Source: Bhargavaea sp. CC-171006 (lineage in GTDB: Bacteria > Bacillota > Bacilli > Bacillales_A > Planococcaceae). Taken from it: a stretch of 64,000 nucleotides of DNA. The notes below the pieces were generated by a model. It saw only the letters and a program-made list of their open reading frames with translations, ran no database searches and was not told where the DNA came from. The translations under genes and the position numbers were made by a program. Below are positions 1 through 8,479 of this stretch, piece after piece (positions within the stretch are counted from its first letter, which is position 1; the number at the start of each line of letters is the position of its first letter). The stretch is taken from NCBI RefSeq assembly GCF_009761675.1, contig NZ_QUZH01000007.1, positions 1 through 64,000 of the forward strand, given 5' to 3'.

Positions 1-62
1 TTTCAGGAATAGAAAAAACTGCAGACCAAGGAGTAGTTCACTCACTTTGTCTACAGTCTGAA

Positions 63-96
63 CGGCCTGACGCATTTTGCGTCGGGCCGTTTTTTG
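63..96 (+). terminator. Rho-independent terminator
   Basis: A GC-rich stem with a short ATTTT loop (63-89) is followed by a T run on the plus strand. The T run suits a plus-strand gene ending before the window, convergent with csbA. On the minus strand no U tract follows, so it would terminate csbA only weakly. Confidence 0.75.
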
Positions 97-354
97 TCAT
101 TCCTGATTTTGCTCTTGCCCCTGCTTTGTCCTTTCCCTCATCCTGCCGGCAATGTAGAATCCGGCGGTCAGAGAAAGTGCGTCAATCGTGTACAACAGCC
201 AGGTATGCGTATATCCCGCATAGACAGAGGCTGCGATCAAAGCCACAGTCAGGACCAGCCCGACCACATGGTGGTAGGTCACCCGGGTGAACAGGATGAC
301 CAGTGCCGCCGGCAGGAATAGCGCCAGAATAACTTTAAGTGCATAAGATTCCAC
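97..354 (-). CDS. csbA: CsbA-like small membrane protein (DUF2198)
   Basis: This 85-residue protein has about three hydrophobic segments and a charged C-terminal tail rich in Q, E and R. The stretch LFTRVTYHHVVGL resembles Bacillus CsbA, a small membrane protein of unknown biochemical role. In B. subtilis csbA is a sigma-B gene near minJ, and here it lies 30 bp after minJ. The start is GTG with a GGAGAGGGGG ribosome site 8 nt upstream. I did not find a sigma-B promoter directly before it, so it may be read from minJ. Family assignment rests on recalled similarity plus synteny. Confidence 0.85.
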   Translation of the reverse strand: MESYALKVILALFLPAALVILFTRVTYHHVVGLVLTVALIAASVYAGYTHTWLLYTIDALSLTAGFYIAGRMRERTKQGQEQNQE

Positions 355-384
355 AGGCCGATCCCCCTCTCCTGCGAATACCGG

Positions 385-1554
385 TCAGCGGACGACAAGC
401 AGGCCCATCCGGTGATGGTCATGCCGGAAGATGACATGCTGGCAAAGCCGCAGTTCCCCTTCCCTATTGAGCACCTCAACGCGGCAATGTGCCGCATTGA
501 CCTGGATGGCCTCGTACAATTCCCGCTCATCCGTCACGGTAACGCCATTGACCTTCCGGATGGTCTCGCCGGGAAGGATACCCATTTTATCGGCCGGAGA
601 TCCCGGAAGGACCGCTGCCACCACTACTCCGTCACTTCTTGGAGAGACAGCCAAGTTCCCTTTGCTATCCCGCACCGCGGCCATGATGGTGATGACCATC
701 CTCACAATGACTCCAAGTGCCAGAACTGCCCATCCGGCCAGCGGTTCCCAAAGGCCGAGAAAAGCGGCTGCCGTGACACCCAGTCCGGTTACAAAAACCG
801 ACTTGCCATATTCCGCGTAGATCCGTCCCGGCAGATCATGCTTTGCCGTATGTTCAAAGCCGATCACAGCAGGGATGAAGATCAGATAGTAAGAAGATTC
901 GCCGAGACTGAACTGCGGCCAATAAGGGAACATTTCCGAAAGCGGGCCGCCCGGGACCGCAAATAGAAGCGGCAGAAGCCAGAGGCGCTTGGTCCGGTAG
1001 ACGGCTCCCTGCAGGCCTCTTCCTGTCTCTTGGAGGAACGGAGAGGCGTCACGCGCGCCGTACTTGCGGATCAGAAGTCCCTCGGCAGCCGTGAGCAGGC
1101 CGGCAATCACCGTGATAGTGACAGCCTCATCGCCCGTCATACCCGCATAGTTCCATCCGATGACCGGCCAGTCCGTAACGACATCGTAGCGGCCCAGAAG
1201 CCAGTAGGCAAGTGCAGCAAGTCCGGCAGCATAAATCGGAGCCCCTGCCTGGTAGCGGAATAAAAGCACAGCCGCCAGCATAAATCCGCAGAACAGCACG
1301 AGCCAGCCCTTCGGCACGACAAGTCCGGCACCTGCAATGATCAAAGACAGGACGAGAGCGGCCAGCCAGGACTCCTTGATCAGCCTGCGGAATTCAGCAA
1401 GGCCTTCATCCACCCTTACCCGGAAATGCTTCCGCTCCCGCTTGACTCTCGTGTATCCCAGCAGTACTGAGAACAGCATAGTGATATAAAACAGCGGGTT
1501 CATGAAAAACTTTCCCGCGCCATGCAACAATTCAACCATAATTTCCTGGAACAT
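385..1554 (-). CDS. minJ: MinJ-like division topology protein with PDZ domain
   Basis: The 389-residue protein has a short N-terminal anchor, a cytoplasmic linker and then some six to eight hydrophobic segments (about residues 45-290), ending in a cytoplasmic PDZ domain (about 300-389) with the carboxylate-loop-like VVVAAVLPGSPADKMGIL. This is the layout of MinJ (YvjD), which in B. subtilis bridges DivIVA and MinD at the division site. It sits between ctpB and csbA as in Bacillus. The ATG at 1554 has only a weak ribosome site (GGTGA). PDZ position and membrane count are by eye. Confidence 0.85.
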   Translation of the reverse strand: MFQEIMVELLHGAGKFFMNPLFYITMLFSVLLGYTRVKRERKHFRVRVDEGLAEFRRLIKESWLAALVLSLIIAGAGLVVPKGWLVLFCGFMLAAVLLFRYQAGAPIYAAGLAALAYWLLGRYDVVTDWPVIGWNYAGMTGDEAVTITVIAGLLTAAEGLLIRKYGARDASPFLQETGRGLQGAVYRTKRLWLLPLLFAVPGGPLSEMFPYWPQFSLGESSYYLIFIPAVIGFEHTAKHDLPGRIYAEYGKSVFVTGLGVTAAAFLGLWEPLAGWAVLALGVIVRMVITIMAAVRDSKGNLAVSPRSDGVVVAAVLPGSPADKMGILPGETIRKVNGVTVTDERELYEAIQVNAAHCRVEVLNREGELRLCQHVIFRHDHHRMGLLVVR

Positions 1555-1634
1555 CAGACTGTCACCATCCCCGGTTCTAAAAAAACAAACTTCATTACTT
1601 CATTCTATCAAACCCGGGGTAGGATGAGAATGTT

Positions 1635-3068
1635 TTAGTTGCCGGACTTCAATACGTGTTTCATATATCCGACGGCAAGCTGCAGCTGATCGTCATTTTT
1701 ATCGTCCGCCTTGTAGTCGATCACTTTGGCGCGCAGGGCCCGGAAAAAGGCATCGTCCATGGCATCACCGGGATTAAGTTTCTCATTGTCACGGAACCGC
1801 TCTACCGCTTTCAGCGTTGTTTCGTCATAGTAGCCGTCCTCGCGTGTCACATCATAGCCAAGCGCCGCAAGCACCCGTTGGGCGTATCCCACATCTTCAC
1901 CGTAATCACCTGGTTGGAAGCTGCCTTCCACAGGCATGACGGGCAGACCGTACAGCGTCTGTTGCTTGGATTCCAAATCCGGCTTAATTCCCTTGCCGTG
2001 GATCCACTCTCCTGACGGTGTCAGCCACTTATGCGTCGAGAGCTTCATCTCACCGCCATTGGAGAGCGGCCACGTTTCCTGCACCGTTCCCTTGCCGAAG
2101 CTGACGGTGCCGATGATAAACGCCCGCCCGTTATCCCGGAGGGCACCGCTCAGCACTTCGCTTGCGGAAGCACTGCCCTTGTCTTGTAGAAGCACAGCTT
2201 TCATACGGCGCATCGCCTTCCCGTATTCCTCATCCTCAGGCTGTTCGGAACGGACCGGTTCCTTGACCCCTTCCGCATTCTGCATAAAGGCGAAGACCGT
2301 CCCCTCCCGCAAGAGGCTGCCCGCAATTTTGGACACACTGAACAGGTACCCGCCGGGATTGCCTCTCACGTCGATGATGAATCCGTCCGCCCCCTGGCTG
2401 ATCAGTTTTTTCGTGTGTTCCTCCCACTCAGCGGCCGTCTCCTCTCCGAACATCGAGATGGATACGACGCCGACATGATAGCCGTCTTTCTCAATCATCC
2501 GGCTGCTTACTGTTTTGACAGGGATTGCGCTTCTCTTCATCGCCACTTCCAGATGCCTGTCTTCGTCCGGCCGGAAAATGGTCAGCGTGACATCCGTCCC
2601 TTCCTCCCCCTTGATCAGGGAAAGAAGTTCCTTCATCGTCTTCCCGTCCACACGCTCCCCGTCGACACGGACGATTTCATCATACGGGAGTATGCCGGCC
2701 TTTTCCGCCGGCGAATGACGGACCGGAGCAACGATAATGAATCGTCCTCTGGATTCCGTGATTTCCGCTCCGATTCCGACACGCTCGTCCGAGAGCGATT
2801 CCTCATGGGCAGCCGCTTCCTCTTCGGTCATGTATGTACTGTACGGATCGTTCAGCACATCGGCCATCCCCCTGACAGCCCCCTCGACCAGCTCGTCCCC
2901 GCCGACACGGTGAACGGCCTTTTCCAAGATCAGGTCATACGCCTCATCAATCGGCTTTTTTCCGCTGACGGACTCCGCCGATTCGCCTTTCCCGTTCTGG
3001 ACGAAGTAAAAGATTCCGCCCGCTGCCGCGCAGACCGCCACAAACATTAAAAATCGGCTCATGCGCAT
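1635..3068 (-). CDS. ctpB: Carboxy-terminal processing protease CtpB (S41)
   Basis: This 477-residue secreted serine protease has an N-terminal signal anchor, a PDZ domain (residues about 90-180, GIGAEITESRGRF), the S41 catalytic core and a C-terminal peptidoglycan-binding-like domain (GYAQRVLAALGYD). The catalytic serine lies in KGSASASEV and the general-base lysine in SFGKGTVQ. In B. subtilis CtpB cleaves SpoIVFA during sporulation to trigger sigma-K activation. The frame is open to 3149, but ATG 3068 has a GGAGGG site 7 nt upstream and begins directly with the signal anchor, so I chose it. A second ATG lies two codons on. Confidence 0.93.
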   Translation of the reverse strand: MRMSRFLMFVAVCAAAGGIFYFVQNGKGESAESVSGKKPIDEAYDLILEKAVHRVGGDELVEGAVRGMADVLNDPYSTYMTEEEAAAHEESLSDERVGIGAEITESRGRFIIVAPVRHSPAEKAGILPYDEIVRVDGERVDGKTMKELLSLIKGEEGTDVTLTIFRPDEDRHLEVAMKRSAIPVKTVSSRMIEKDGYHVGVVSISMFGEETAAEWEEHTKKLISQGADGFIIDVRGNPGGYLFSVSKIAGSLLREGTVFAFMQNAEGVKEPVRSEQPEDEEYGKAMRRMKAVLLQDKGSASASEVLSGALRDNGRAFIIGTVSFGKGTVQETWPLSNGGEMKLSTHKWLTPSGEWIHGKGIKPDLESKQQTLYGLPVMPVEGSFQPGDYGEDVGYAQRVLAALGYDVTREDGYYDETTLKAVERFRDNEKLNPGDAMDDAFFRALRAKVIDYKADDKNDDQLQLAVGYMKHVLKSGN

Positions 3069-3159
3069 CTGGCATCCCTCCTCTGTCCAAGTGTATGAAC
3101 AGACTGGTAAGCATACGACACGCATGGCCGATTTTTCTCTCCCGGACACCGGGATTCAC

Positions 3160-3789
3160 TCAATCAATATTGGCCGTCAGGCTCCTCATCATCTCCGCAT
3201 CCATCGGTCCCCGGACCACGTGGCGGATGATGCCGGATGTATCGATGACGTAGGTGGTCGGGATGGTGATGACCCGGTAGATGTCCATCTGTTCCCCCTT
3301 CTCATCAAGCGGGATCGGGAATGTCAGGCCAAATTCGTCCACAAACGACTGGATGTTCTCCATCACCTTTTCCTTGTCGCCGCGTTCAGAAGTTGAAAGG
3401 TTGACTGCAATCACCCTGACACCGGCCTCCTCGGCCTCCTCCTCGTAGTACTCCTGCATATGCGGCATTTCCGCACGGCAAGGCCCGCACCATGAAGCCC
3501 AGAAATTCAGGATCACTTTTTCGCCGCGGAGCTTCGACAGTGTCAGTTTTTCTCCATCAAGCGTCTCCAAGGTGAAGTCGGGAGCCGCCTCTCCTTTGGC
3601 AATCCCCTCCTCAGGCTCGCCCCCGTTGCCGGAATCCGCCTCTGCCTGCATCTCCGACTGGGTCAACTCACGCTCGAGCTGCTTTTTTTGTCCGCTGAGG
3701 CCGTCATCCGCAGTGTTTTTCAACATGATGCCGACCATCGCCGCTATCACGGCCAATGCAACAATTGAACCGAACCACTTTTTATTCAT
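3160..3789 (-). CDS. TlpA/ResA-type membrane-anchored thiol-disulfide oxidoreductase
   Basis: The 209-residue protein has one N-terminal membrane anchor (residues about 7-25), a charged linker, then a thioredoxin fold with the active site WASWCGPCRAEMP and the cis-proline region ITIPTTYVID. Proteins of this type reduce or oxidise extracytoplasmic thiols, for example in cytochrome c maturation (ResA) or spore coat formation (StoA). Its ATG overlaps the TGA of the upstream membrane gene by 4 nt, so the two are probably translationally coupled. I cannot separate ResA, StoA and YneN types from sequence alone. A cytochrome c gene, cccB, lies nearby. Confidence 0.9.
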   Translation of the reverse strand: MNKKWFGSIVALAVIAAMVGIMLKNTADDGLSGQKKQLERELTQSEMQAEADSGNGGEPEEGIAKGEAAPDFTLETLDGEKLTLSKLRGEKVILNFWASWCGPCRAEMPHMQEYYEEEAEEAGVRVIAVNLSTSERGDKEKVMENIQSFVDEFGLTFPIPLDEKGEQMDIYRVITIPTTYVIDTSGIIRHVVRGPMDAEMMRSLTANID

Positions 3790-4406
3790 AAGTTATTCCT
3801 CCTGCCTGCAGATAAAAAGATGAATTGATAAATAATCAGGATAACGGTCGCGGCAAACGGCAAACCGCCAAAACCGTCAGGCTGAAAAGTTGCCACAATC
3901 AGATGGGCTGCCAAAAACAACACAGTCAGCTGCCTCTGCCAAAGGATAGAGCCATTTATCTGAGAAACGGTCAAAAAGAGCAGGATGCCGAACACAGTCA
4001 CTGTCACTGCCTCCGCCATCCGTCCATTTTCGTTCAATAACGCCATCATGGTCTGATAGACGCCTTGAACAGCAACGGCTGCCATGAGGACGGCTGGAGT
4101 TCCGGCCATGCCCTTCCTCCAAAGAAAGAAGAGGGCCGCCAGGAGACCTGCCAGAGCTCCCGTCAGTCCGCCATTGTAATACAGAAGAGACAGCGGAGCT
4201 TTCATGAAGTTGTCAAAGTCAGTCAGAACATAGCTGCCTTTCCAGATCAAAACAAAATAAAACACGGCATCCCCATACAACCCGGCCTGCCGGCTGCCAA
4301 ACATGACCCGTAGCAGTATATAAGCTGCAGCCAGTGCAGCCAATGCAGAGAGATGGGACGATGGCACAGATAATTTAAAGATGGTAATGGCTTCTGTTAC
4401 TTGCAT
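3786..4406 (-). CDS. Polytopic membrane protein, function unknown
   Basis: The 206-residue protein has about six hydrophobic segments and no soluble domain. The ATG at 4406 has a GGAGG site 7 nt upstream. The longer open frame to 4562 is rejected because it begins inside the terminator of the neighbouring M23 gene. Its stop overlaps the start of the TlpA-like gene (ATGA), which suggests a joint role, perhaps passing electrons to or anchoring the thioredoxin. It lacks the paired membrane cysteines expected of CcdA, so I do not call it a CcdA homologue. Confidence 0.75.
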   Translation of the reverse strand: MQVTEAITIFKLSVPSSHLSALAALAAAYILLRVMFGSRQAGLYGDAVFYFVLIWKGSYVLTDFDNFMKAPLSLLYYNGGLTGALAGLLAALFFLWRKGMAGTPAVLMAAVAVQGVYQTMMALLNENGRMAEAVTVTVFGILLFLTVSQINGSILWQRQLTVLFLAAHLIVATFQPDGFGGLPFAATVILIIYQFIFLSAGRRNNL

Positions 4407-4524
4407 GTGCGCGCCTCCAGCCGGATGTTTTCCATCTTCAAGATTAGAGGATGGGACGCCACGCCGTCCACCTTCCGAGACAAGACCGGAACAGATTCTT
4501 GTCCATTCTATGACACGGCAACAT

Positions 4525-4556
4525 AAAAATCCCGCCTTTTGAAAGGCGGGATTTTT
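4525..4556. terminator. Bidirectional terminator
   Basis: A perfect CCCGCCTTT / AAAGGCGGG hairpin has A and T runs on both sides. It ends the M23 hydrolase transcript and separates it from the membrane protein/TlpA pair. Confidence 0.9.
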
Positions 4557-4564
4557 ATTCATGC

Positions 4565-5953
4565 TTATAGAGGTACGTAACTCGCCGGGTTGACCGGGTT
4601 GCCGTACGATCCGATATGGAGTTCAAAATGAAGGTGAGGTCCGCTTGAACGTCCCGTTGAGCCCATCTTGCCGATCAGCTGGCCTTTGCCGACTTTCTGG
4701 CCTTTGCTCGTATTGATGGAGGACAGGTGTGCATAAAGCGTCGTGAAAGTTTTTCCGTCCATGTGGTGGGTCACCATGATGACATTGCCATACGTTCCGA
4801 ATTGGCCGGTATATGAGACAACGCCGTTACCCGCCGAGACGACAGGTGTGCCGGTGGAATTCGCGATGTCCACACCTGCGTGGTTCGACGATGCCCAGCT
4901 CAGATTACGATAGCCATAATTCGACGATAATCTGCCTGATGCTGGCCGTGTCCAATTGCCTCCGGATACCGATGGGGCTGGTGCGCTCGTCTGGCTTACA
5001 GAGCTCGATGGGGAAGAAGTCTTTCCGGATGAAGAAGAAGTCTTTCCAGCTGAAGAAGACGTACCCTTCCGGTTATTTTCTACTTGCTGCGCCGCTGCGG
5101 CAGCTGCAGCCTTACGGCGTTCTTCAGCTTCCTTGCGCTTCCGCTCTTCTTCGGCTTTTCGGGCAATCTCAGCAAGACGTTCCTGTTCAGCCACAATCTT
5201 CTGGGTAAGCTCTTGGCTGACTTCGTGTACTTCCTCGTACTCAGCCTCCAGGTTGGCCTGCTCTTTCTGCAGACGTGCCTGTTCCTCTTCAAGTTGAGTC
5301 ACCAGGCCATCGAGTTCGGCTTTCTGGCGATCAAGTTCAGCTTTCGCTTCCTCAAGCTTTTTCTTGTTTTCTTCTTGGGCGGCGAGCTTGTCCTCGACCT
5401 GCTGTTTCTGGTCTTCAAGAGTCGCCTTGTCCGCTTTTTGTTCAGCGATGATCTGGCGGTCAGCTTCTCTTAGCGTATTGACCGCTGAAACCCGGTCAAT
5501 GAAATCGGAGAAGCTGCTTGCACCCAAAAGTACATCGATATAGCCCGTAGACCCGCCGGTTACCTGCATGGCACGGACACGATCACGAAGCAAGGCATCG
5601 CGATCTGCTATTTTCTGTTCCAGATCTTTGATGGAGGCGCGGAGAGCTTCGATCTCTGCTTTTGTCTCCTGGATCTCTTGCTCGATCTCGGCGATTTCAC
5701 TTTGTTTGGTCTCGATCTTTCCGTGAAGGTCTTTGATCTGAGCAAGAAGCTTGTCCATTTTCTCGGAATTCACTTTTATATTGGATGCTTTCTCCTGGAT
5801 TCCCTGGTTCAGCTCGTTTTTCTTTTGTTCCATCTGCTGCTGTTCGTTCTGGAGATCATTGAGCTTGCTGGCCGACGCGCCGGTCGTGCCGAGCCCAAAG
5901 CTCAGGGCCATCGTGGCTGCCACGGCGGCGATCAGTGGCTTAGACTGCTTCAA
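4565..5953 (-). CDS. Coiled-coil M23 (LytM) murein hydrolase, probable FtsEX partner
   Basis: The 462-residue protein has a signal peptide ending near ASA (residues about 1-29), a long coiled coil of EnvC/PcsB type (about 30-280) rich in E, K and Q, a low-complexity Ser/Thr/Pro linker (about 295-335) and a C-terminal LytM endopeptidase domain. Zinc ligands are visible in HAGVDIA and HLHFEL, so it should be active. It follows ftsX by 65 bp with no terminator between. FtsEX is known to activate such coiled-coil hydrolases (PcsB in Streptococcus, CwlO in Bacillus, EnvC in E. coli), so this is very likely its cognate hydrolase. Confidence 0.88.
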   Translation of the reverse strand: MKQSKPLIAAVAATMALSFGLGTTGASASKLNDLQNEQQQMEQKKNELNQGIQEKASNIKVNSEKMDKLLAQIKDLHGKIETKQSEIAEIEQEIQETKAEIEALRASIKDLEQKIADRDALLRDRVRAMQVTGGSTGYIDVLLGASSFSDFIDRVSAVNTLREADRQIIAEQKADKATLEDQKQQVEDKLAAQEENKKKLEEAKAELDRQKAELDGLVTQLEEEQARLQKEQANLEAEYEEVHEVSQELTQKIVAEQERLAEIARKAEEERKRKEAEERRKAAAAAAAQQVENNRKGTSSSAGKTSSSSGKTSSPSSSVSQTSAPAPSVSGGNWTRPASGRLSSNYGYRNLSWASSNHAGVDIANSTGTPVVSAGNGVVSYTGQFGTYGNVIMVTHHMDGKTFTTLYAHLSSINTSKGQKVGKGQLIGKMGSTGRSSGPHLHFELHIGSYGNPVNPASYVPL

Positions 5954-6018
5954 CTTGTCATTTCCCCTTTCAGGACATTACGTTTCTATCTGTCTGATCG
6001 TGCTGCTTTATGCGTAAA

Positions 6019-6903
6019 TTATACTTTCAGGAATTTGCGGACCGACATGAAGCTGCCCCATATACCGATGAAAACTCCCATCGAGAACAGTATGCCTGTC
6101 ACTATATAGAGGAACGGGACAGGCGCCAGGATCTGGATCATTTCACCCCGGAGCCTCGGTTCCGCATAGTCGTAGAATTGGAGATAGCCGAATACAACGG
6201 CCAGGATCGGGATGATTGATCCGAGGATTCCCATCCAGATCCCTTCAAGAACAAATGGGATTCTGACAAAGCTATTCGTAGCCCCGACCAGCTTCATGAT
6301 TCCAATTTCAGTCTGTCTCGCCACAATGGTGATGCGGATCGTATTGGAGATGAGGAACATCGCGGTGAAGAGAAGTGCGAGGATCAGGATCAGTCCCGCA
6401 TTCCGCCCGAAGTTCAGGAAGTCAAATAGTTTTTCGATCTTTCCTTCCCCGTAGACCACTTCATAGGTGTTCGGGTACTCATCAATCGTCTGTGCGACTT
6501 TCGCCGTCTGCTGAGGTTCTGTCGCCTTTACATAAAAAGCTTCACGCAGCGGGTTGCTCTGTTCATAAAGCTTCAGGTCCTCACCGAAGTCCTGGACCAT
6601 CCTCTCCAACTCCTGGTCTCGGGTTGAATAAATGACTTCAGCTACCCCGGGCGTCTCTCTGATCTGTTCTGCAAGAGCGGTTGTGGAGGCCTCATCTGCT
6701 GCAAGCTCAACATAGACTTTCATTTCAACATCATGTTCAAGGTCGTCCGCAATTTTATTCAGGTTCAGCATAATAGCCACGAACACGCCTACTAGAAGCA
6801 GTGTGACCGTGACCGCACTGACGGATGCAAAGGTCATCCATCCGTTCCGGCCGAGCGTCTTGAAGCTTTCACGGAAGTGGCGGCGAAGGGTCCTAAATTT
6901 CAT
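6019..6903 (-). CDS. ftsX: Cell-division ABC transporter permease FtsX
   Basis: The 294-residue protein has the FtsX layout: an N-terminal transmembrane helix (about 22-45), an extracytoplasmic loop (about 50-165) and three C-terminal helices with the core TEIGIMKLVGATNSFVRIPF. FtsX passes ATP-driven conformational change from FtsE to a wall hydrolase. The ATG at 6903 follows AAGGAG by 9 nt and overlaps the end of ftsE by 11 nt, so the pair is translationally coupled. A longer frame from 6936 is rejected because it would lie deep within ftsE. Confidence 0.95.
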   Translation of the reverse strand: MKFRTLRRHFRESFKTLGRNGWMTFASVSAVTVTLLLVGVFVAIMLNLNKIADDLEHDVEMKVYVELAADEASTTALAEQIRETPGVAEVIYSTRDQELERMVQDFGEDLKLYEQSNPLREAFYVKATEPQQTAKVAQTIDEYPNTYEVVYGEGKIEKLFDFLNFGRNAGLILILALLFTAMFLISNTIRITIVARQTEIGIMKLVGATNSFVRIPFVLEGIWMGILGSIIPILAVVFGYLQFYDYAEPRLRGEMIQILAPVPFLYIVTGILFSMGVFIGIWGSFMSVRKFLKV

Positions 6904-7582
6904 AGCCGTATACTCCTTCCGCTTCATCCCGCACAATCAGCCCGCCCTCAATGGCGATGACCCTGTGTCTGATCCGGTTGACGATATTCTTATTATGGGT
7001 TGCCATGACGATCGTCGTCCCGAGCTGTTCATTGATGTCTCTGAACACATTCATGATGTCCCATGAAGTTTCCGGGTCCAGATTGCCTGTCGGCTCGTCT
7101 GCAATCACCACTTTGGGACGGTTGACGATCGACCGGGCGATTGACACCCGCTGCTGCTCGCCTCCCGACAATTCGGTCGGCAGCATCCGGGCCTTGGCCT
7201 TTAGCCCGACCAGGTCGAGCACTTCAGTCACCCGATCGCGGATCGTGTCGGACGGGGCCTCAATGACCTCCATTGCAAAAGCGACATTTTCGTACACCGT
7301 CAGCTTGGGCAGCAGTTTGAAGTCCTGGAAGACAACCCCGAGTTTTCTCCGAACAAACGGAACCTCCCTGTTTTTCAGCGTGGCCAGGTTGGTCCCGTCG
7401 ATATATATTTCTCCAGAAGTCGGTTTTTCTTCACGATACATCATTTTGATGAATGTCGATTTGCCTGCACCGCTCGGCCCGACGACATAAACAAACTCCC
7501 CGGGAGCGATTTGGACATTGAGTCCGTTCGCAGCAACGACACCATTGGTATATTTCTTGTAAACGTCTTTCATTTTAATCAT
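6893..7582 (-). CDS. ftsE: Cell-division ATP-binding protein FtsE
   Basis: This 229-residue ABC ATPase has Walker A GPSGAGKST, signature LSGGEQQR, Walker B VVIADEPTGNLDP and the switch histidine in MATHN. It powers FtsX at the division or elongation site. The ATG at 7582 follows AAGGTG by 8 nt. A possible -10 element (TATAAT, minus strand, 7634-7639) lies upstream but without a good -35. It forms a likely operon with ftsX and the M23 hydrolase. Confidence 0.96.
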   Translation of the reverse strand: MIKMKDVYKKYTNGVVAANGLNVQIAPGEFVYVVGPSGAGKSTFIKMMYREEKPTSGEIYIDGTNLATLKNREVPFVRRKLGVVFQDFKLLPKLTVYENVAFAMEVIEAPSDTIRDRVTEVLDLVGLKAKARMLPTELSGGEQQRVSIARSIVNRPKVVIADEPTGNLDPETSWDIMNVFRDINEQLGTTIVMATHNKNIVNRIRHRVIAIEGGLIVRDEAEGVYGYEI

Positions 7583-7811
7583 TAAAAAATCACCTTACGC
7601 CCTTAAATCGGGCTAAATTTTTCCGGCACGCTAATTATAACACTCTAAATCTCTTATTTTATTACAAGTATATTTCATTTTGACTACAGAAAATCGTTGA
7701 TATTACTGGATTCTTGTCGCTTGACAACGAAGTATGAAGTTTTTTTGTAATGTCTGTATAAAATGGGTAAACTGAAAGCACCAAGAAGAGATCGAACTAT
7801 CAAAAAAATGA

Positions 7812-7849
7812 CAAAAAAAGACCGTTTCCCCGATTCAGCGGGAAAACGG
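7812..7849 (-). terminator. Terminator after cccB
   Basis: A stem of about 10 bp pairs CCGTTTTCCC with GGGGAAACGG on the minus strand. A U run follows (7813-7819). Confidence 0.85.
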
Positions 7850-7857
7850 CAGCATGA

Positions 7858-8223
7858 TTATTTCTTTTCTGAGAGCCATTTCGCAACGGCATCGAGTTCT
7901 TCACCTTCGATGAGGCCGCCAGGCATTGCGCCTTTACCATTTGCAATGGTATCGCGGATTTCATCTTCCGACAGGCGGGAGCCGACATCATTCAGTGCAG
8001 GGAAATTCCCCTGACCTTCGAGGTTTTCACCGTGGCAGGAAATACATTTCTGCTGCACGACCTTTTCAGGATCTACACCGGCTGTGTTCTCACCTGCAGA
8101 TTCTTCTGTGGCTGTGTTGTCATTTCCTGTATCGGCCGCATCGTCGGCTGTATCATTTCCACCGCCGCAGGCACCCAGAATGAGTGCAGAGCCGAACAGC
8201 ATTGCCAAGAGTTTCTTTTTCAT
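7858..8223 (-). CDS. cccB: Lipoprotein cytochrome c-551 (CccB type)
   Basis: The 121-residue protein has a lipoprotein signal with lipobox ILGAC, an acidic Asp/Thr/Glu linker and a small cytochrome c domain. The heme site is CISCH, with the axial methionine probably in GAMPGG. It is a membrane-tethered electron carrier, usually feeding a terminal oxidase. The ATG at 8223 has GGAGGG 8 nt upstream; a longer frame upstream overlaps the prfB terminator and is not used. Its position between ftsE and prfB matches B. subtilis cccB. Confidence 0.94.
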   Translation of the reverse strand: MKKKLLAMLFGSALILGACGGGNDTADDAADTGNDNTATEESAGENTAGVDPEKVVQQKCISCHGENLEGQGNFPALNDVGSRLSEDEIRDTIANGKGAMPGGLIEGEELDAVAKWLSEKK

Positions 8224-8426
8224 TCTCTGATCCCTCCTGTTTCTACATGCGTTCCCCATTAGTATACCAAACCGTCCCGTTTTCAAACATAAAACGCCGA
8301 GTCTTACTGGCTTTTCATGACAAAGGGATGAGTTTGATGGAAATAACTGTGTTTTTGTAGATCTGACGACAAAAAGATTTTTCATCGGCATCCACAAAAA
8401 CCGTGTGTTCATGCACAGTTTGACAC

Positions 8427-8472
8427 AAAAAAAGATGGAGCTGCACCATTGAAGTGCTGCCTCCATCTTTTT
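8427..8472 (-). terminator. Terminator after prfB
   Basis: GATGGAG and CTCCATC arms are separated by a second imperfect stem. A U run follows on the minus strand. Confidence 0.8.
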
Positions 8473-8479
8473 CTGTATT

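Noticed and set aside
3786-4562. Longer start (4562) for the membrane protein
   Set aside because: The added segment would begin inside the bidirectional terminator, and the ATG at 4406 has a strong ribosome site.
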